A stretch of DNA of 25,617 nt from Candidatus Thorarchaeota archaeon (GTDB taxonomy: Archaea > Asgardarchaeota > Thorarchaeia > Thorarchaeales > Thorarchaeaceae): the NCBI GenBank assembly GCA_016840385.1, contig JAEOSL010000045.1:1-25617 (forward strand), read 5' to 3'. This document shows positions 22,168 to 25,617 of the stretch, in pieces. A program made the position numbers and the translations under genes. Position 1 is the stretch's first letter. Each line of letters begins with the position of its first letter. The notes beneath the pieces are model-generated. The model saw only the letters and a list, made by a program, of their open reading frames with translations, did not search any database and was not told where the DNA came from.

Positions 22168-23601
22168 TTACTCTTCATCCTCTCTAATAGTGTCGAGCAT
22201 TCCTTGGAAAGCTCTAGCTAATTCACCTATCTCATCGTCTTTTGAGATATACGTTTGGTCCACTTGCAGTTCCGCAGTATCCAAGGGTTCATCTCGAATC
22301 CTAGCTGCAGCATTCCTCGTTGCAAGATCCATCAAATATTGCAATGGTCGAGTAACAGTGTTTGAAACTGATACTGCTACAATCCCGGAAATCACAATAC
22401 CTATGACGGTTACAAAGAGAATGAATTGAGCCGCTTCTGCGTTTGCTGCTGCAATTCTTGCTTCAAGTGGTGGAAGTGCTTCTAGGACTTCGTCAAGGGG
22501 TACTGATATCACACAGATGTATCCTCCTTTGCCCACTGATGCGGCGACCAAAATATGCTCGCTATCGTCTCTGGTATACCTTACAGATACTGATCCAAGA
22601 TAGGCTTCTAGGATTTCATCCATGTCATCCTCATCGAGGGGATCGGTTGTGCTTGTATCTTCTTCAATATCAAGCAGGTATGGCAATCCCGCTAAGTAGT
22701 CTGTATCTAATACTTCCGGATGTGCCACAATTTCACCAAATGAATTTAGTAAGAATGCATAACCACTCTCTAGAACACTTACGTCGATGACTTTGTCTTG
22801 GATATCACTAATGGTAATATCTCCAGAAACCACAGCAAGTGGGATTCCACCACTATAGACTAGTTTTCCTATTGATATTAGCAGAACATTGTCAATCTCG
22901 TCATAGTATGGATCTACAAACATTGTATCACCATTTCCATCAGCAATTGTTTCGTACCAATATTCTAACCTTGGGTCATAGTCTGGAATATCAAGTTCAC
23001 TTCCTGGATAGTTGATGAAGAGACCATCATCCGCAAATGCAATGTATAACCATCTGAATTGAATCTGTTCTTCAATTGATTTGAAGATGTAGTCAATATT
23101 CGATACCGTACCAAGTTTGTCGGATTCTGCGGCTTCGTACGTTGCGTAATTCAGATCATCATAGTCACGATGGTACCAACTACTATAGGTCCATGAAACG
23201 TTCAGCCCATAGCTGGCATCATAGTGGCTATCTGCAGGCGGAGACGCAATTGAATCATCTTCAAAAATCTCATGAAAGAAGACGTTTCTATTTGCGTACG
23301 TGGAACTAGAATCAAATAATGATTCTAACTCAGCTGCAGCTGCTTCTACCATTCCTTGTGCACTAGCCAGTTTCTGATTGATTACCAATGCAGTCTTTTC
23401 TGCTGTTGATTCCATATTGTCTTCAATCTGGGTCTGAAGTGCTAGTGAGCTTTGGTCTAGTGTGAATCCTCCAATTAGGTCCACAAATGTCAAGGAAACG
23501 AAACCGGTTGCTGACAGCGAAACTAGTGAAATCACTAGGAATGTAGCAATGACGTTTGTTCTGAAACTGCCCTTTTTCTTGGTTTGTGTTGATTGTGCCA
23601 T
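22168..23601 (-). CDS. Cache-HAMP membrane receptor without an output domain
   Basis: 477 residues. TM1 at ~17-40; a large extracellular dCache_1 domain at ~45-390; TM2 at ~392-412; HAMP at ~413-474 (NTVTRPLQYLMDL ... DDEIGELARAFQGML). The protein ends right after HAMP, with no methyl-accepting, kinase or cyclase domain. In the Cache binding region YDPRLEYWY (~208-216), Tyr208, Trp215 and Tyr216, and Asp261 in VVSGDIT, match the universal amino-acid-binding motif, but the Arg that holds the ligand carboxylate is Glu213. This makes an amine more likely than an amino acid. It starts 14 bases after the VWA receptor, with a Shine-Dalgarno that overlaps that gene's stop, so the two are co-translated and may work as a pair. 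Confidence 0.85.
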   Translation of the reverse strand: MAQSTQTKKKGSFRTNVIATFLVISLVSLSATGFVSLTFVDLIGGFTLDQSSLALQTQIEDNMESTAEKTALVINQKLASAQGMVEAAAAELESLFDSSSTYANRNVFFHEIFEDDSIASPPADSHYDASYGLNVSWTYSSWYHRDYDDLNYATYEAAESDKLGTVSNIDYIFKSIEEQIQFRWLYIAFADDGLFINYPGSELDIPDYDPRLEYWYETIADGNGDTMFVDPYYDEIDNVLLISIGKLVYSGGIPLAVVSGDITISDIQDKVIDVSVLESGYAFLLNSFGEIVAHPEVLDTDYLAGLPYLLDIEEDTSTTDPLDEDDMDEILEAYLGSVSVRYTRDDSEHILVAASVGKGGYICVISVPLDEVLEALPPLEARIAAANAEAAQFILFVTVIGIVISGIVAVSVSNTVTRPLQYLMDLATRNAAARIRDEPLDTAELQVDQTYISKDDEIGELARAFQGMLDTIREDEE

Positions 23602-23610
23602 TTTCTCATC

Positions 23611-23616
23611 TCCTCC
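23611..23616 (-). promoter_or_regulatory. Shine-Dalgarno GGAGGA coupling the two receptor genes
   Basis: GGAGGA on the minus strand begins at the last base of the upstream gene's TAG stop (23618-23616), nine bases before the next ATG (23601). This layout usually gives translational coupling. Confidence 0.7.
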
Positions 23617-25617
23617 TAGTAATCTACTGTAGTTCCTCCTACTTCGAGTTGTGCCATCAGCACTCCAATTTTCTCGAAGGCTTTCCCTATGTCCAACCTC
23701 ACATTTGAACTATCAACTACTGAGAGATATTGTCCTTGTGGAATGGCTTCACAGATTGACTCTAGAAGTTCTTCTGTCGTCATCTTTCGGCCAGTCTTTG
23801 GAGATCGCAATCTCTTCCTGGTATCCACTGGTGACGCCAATTCTTGACCGACACCAATGACTATGAGGTTCACATCTAGATGGTTGTCACGAATGAAACC
23901 TTCAATGGTGAGAGGTCTCTTTCGTTTTATCCGATCCTTCTCGCTGAATATTCCTTCAAGGGCATCCAATGAATAGGTATCAGAACTATTGTCTTGACCA
24001 TCAGTCAAGGCGATAATCCATCTATGTTCGCTTGATTCTATTTTATTCAACTCTTCCAATGCACGTCCCAAACCATCATAGAATGCAGTAGCATAGTTTG
24101 GATATTTGAGAGAGTCTAATGCTTTCACGATCTGACTATCCTCATCTGATCGATCACCCTTGATAGTTAGAGGTAGAATCTCTCTATAGGATGAATTGAA
24201 GATGATGATTGATACTGCATCTTGCGGATTGACCTGACTAGCCAATATTTCCTTTGCACCTGTAACAGCTGCTTTGATTCTTGACTGTGCCTGCATGCTA
24301 CCGGAATAGTCAATGACGAAAGTAACGCTCTTCTTGAACATAATTGAGCGTTTGAGTTTCTCAGCCTTTCTGCGTATATCATGGCTTGGTTTGTTTAGTT
24401 GATCAAGTACGTCTGCAACTCTTTGCATAGCAAAAACAACTAACCACAATTCATCAGTAGCTTGTGCGAATTTGATGGCATCATTGTATTCGTCTTCAGC
24501 CTTTCTCCATTTACCTTGAACTTGATAGAGCTCTCCTTCATGATAATGGATGTATGCAAGGCTTCGATCATATCCTATAGATTTCGCAGTTTTTTGTGCT
24601 TCATCAAATCTGGATTGAGCTTGGCTGTATCTTCCATCTCGCATGAGCACAAGACCCATTGCGTCATATCGTCTCGCAAGACCATATGAGTTCTTGATAG
24701 TGAGATCGATTGCTTCTGCGTCTTCTAGAAGGCTCATTGCTTTATCGGTATTATTAAGGTCCATTTCAACAAGCGCCATGTTATGATAGGTTGATGCTAA
24801 TCTCATCATAGCATCCTTCTCATCAGATCCGTCTTCTTTTGCTTGTTCCAGAAGTCGGTTTGAAATGGCCAGCGATTGATTGTAGTAATCCATCGCATTT
24901 GCAGTGTCCCCACGTTGTCTGAAGACATTGCCAATGTTCAGGAGCATTGTCTGCTCTCCTGCCTCTATCTGGAGGCTTCTACTAATTTCCAGAAGGTTCT
25001 GATAGTTGGCAAGAGCTCGACGGAGGTCTCCTCTGATGAATGCTTGATTTCCGAAGCGACAAGCTTCCTGGAAGCTCAATAACGCGTCTACAGTTGTCCC
25101 TACCTCTTCGTACATTGCCCCTGCTGTTGTAACTCCTCGCGTGAAGTCTTGTTTTGCCATCTTGTTGACTAGACGAGTCATCTCTCGAATCGGTTCGACA
25201 ACTGCCTCTCCTCTTCTGGAAGAAACAACTGAAACAACAGCTCCAACTACTACAAGGACGGCTGCAAGGACACCAGTAAGAATCAGGGTCCTTGTTGCAA
25301 CAAGATTCAGGATTTCTGTTGCTGGAGCAATGACATCAGCATCTGGAACAACAACAAGTAAGACATAGTCTGTGTTCGGAATATTGACAAATGATAGATG
25401 CCAGGTCTGACCATTCTTCTGATACTCAAATAGTCCCGAATCTTCCTCAAGAACTTGAGTGGTCACCAAGTTTTTGAAAGCTGTAGCTTCAGAACTTCCT
25501 GCATTACCAAACTCAAGTGTTTCAATCAGTGCTATCTCATCATTGGGATCCTGATCCTTATGAGCAACAACCGCTCCTGCAGAATCAAGAAGGAATGCAT
25601 AGCCATTTGTTGAAACG
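23616..25617 (-). CDS. Cache-TM-HAMP-TPR-VWA receptor (5' end beyond the window)
   Basis: The frame stays open to the right edge (666 residues visible); a TTG at 25469 is not the start. The visible order is: end of a Cache domain (STNGYAFLLDSAGAVVAHKD ... DYVLLVVVPDADV), a membrane helix (LILTGVLAAVLVVVGAVVSV), a HAMP-like linker (VEPIREMTRLVNKMAKQDFT), about six TPR motifs (e.g. GDLRRALANYQNLLEIS, GRYSQAQSRFDEAQK, GKWRKAEDEYNDAIKFA), and a C-terminal von Willebrand A domain. The VWA has an intact MIDAS: D-Y-S-G-S, the Thr in NYATAFYDGL, and Asp in LTDGQD. The sensor is outside; TPR and VWA are cytoplasmic. TPR and VWA are protein-binding modules, so output is likely metal-dependent partner binding. 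Joining a Cache receptor directly to a VWA effector is unusual. Confidence 0.85.
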   Translation of the reverse strand, partial: VSTNGYAFLLDSAGAVVAHKDQDPNDEIALIETLEFGNAGSSEATAFKNLVTTQVLEEDSGLFEYQKNGQTWHLSFVNIPNTDYVLLVVVPDADVIAPATEILNLVATRTLILTGVLAAVLVVVGAVVSVVSSRRGEAVVEPIREMTRLVNKMAKQDFTRGVTTAGAMYEEVGTTVDALLSFQEACRFGNQAFIRGDLRRALANYQNLLEISRSLQIEAGEQTMLLNIGNVFRQRGDTANAMDYYNQSLAISNRLLEQAKEDGSDEKDAMMRLASTYHNMALVEMDLNNTDKAMSLLEDAEAIDLTIKNSYGLARRYDAMGLVLMRDGRYSQAQSRFDEAQKTAKSIGYDRSLAYIHYHEGELYQVQGKWRKAEDEYNDAIKFAQATDELWLVVFAMQRVADVLDQLNKPSHDIRRKAEKLKRSIMFKKSVTFVIDYSGSMQAQSRIKAAVTGAKEILASQVNPQDAVSIIIFNSSYREILPLTIKGDRSDEDSQIVKALDSLKYPNYATAFYDGLGRALEELNKIESSEHRWIIALTDGQDNSSDTYSLDALEGIFSEKDRIKRKRPLTIEGFIRDNHLDVNLIVIGVGQELASPVDTRKRLRSPKTGRKMTTEELLESICEAIPQGQYLSVVDSSNVRLDIGKAFEKIGVLMAQLEVGGTTVDY

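Noticed and set aside
1..25617. tRNA, rRNA and intact insertion sequences
   Set aside because: No T-loop GGTTCGAATCC-like sequence, rRNA stretch or transposase frame with terminal inverted repeats was seen on either strand.

Overview
This looks like chromosomal DNA of an archaeon, most likely an Asgard archaeon of the Thorarchaeia type. That assignment is inference from gene content; no marker gene is present. The support is: TATA-type promoters with a recurring AAGCTTAAT core, a mix of Shine-Dalgarno-led and apparently leaderless genes, a flavin/F420-type LLM oxidoreductase, a large surface protein with a Thr-rich stalk and C-terminal membrane anchor, a tandem-HTH regulator, and an IscS that lacks its PLP lysine as in Archaeoglobus. 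Coding density is high and both strands are used. I saw no rRNA, tRNA, CRISPR array or intact transposon.

Layout. 1-1088: start of a nucleoside hydrolase and an LLM-class oxidoreductase, both on the minus strand. 1130-6650: an accessory-looking stretch with an unknown membrane protein and a 1333-residue surface protein built from two beta-helix modules and seven Ig-like repeats. Each gene boundary here carries one copy of a 51-bp direct repeat, and all three copies translate to the same peptide tail, NP(A/S)KKQEFLDxHRYTL-stop. 6652-10139: zinc-ribbon membrane protein, trans-sulfuration-type PLP enzyme, PspC protein, small membrane protein and AlkA-like DNA glycosylase. 10147-14694: adenosine deaminase, Cys-rich thioredoxin-fold protein, small wHTH protein, tandem-HTH regulator (apparently CTG-initiated), a DUF8091-like protein and a GNAT acetyltransferase. 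14742-16974: a minus-strand sulfur/Fe-S operon, tusA - iscS-like (PLP lysine replaced by Asp) - iscU fused to a thioredoxin-reductase-like domain. 17111-20233: zinc alcohol dehydrogenase and M24 peptidase on plus, with larE convergent. 20285-25617: a minus-strand operon with a Cache-TM-HAMP-TPR-VWA receptor (running off the right edge), a Cache-HAMP receptor with no output domain, and a SpeA-type arginine decarboxylase.

How the genes may work together. The tusA-iscS-iscU operon has a sulfur carrier, a desulfurase-like protein that should not be able to release sulfur from cysteine, and a scaffold with an attached redox-type domain. It therefore looks like a scaffold complex fed by external sulfide or persulfide. 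The right-hand operon couples two Cache receptors to an agmatine-producing enzyme. The complete Cache domain keeps most of the amino-acid-binding motif but has Glu in place of the carboxylate-gripping Arg, which makes an amine ligand such as agmatine plausible. The most novel items are this receptor pair, the IscU fusion beside the lysine-less IscS, and the peptide-coding 51-bp repeat.
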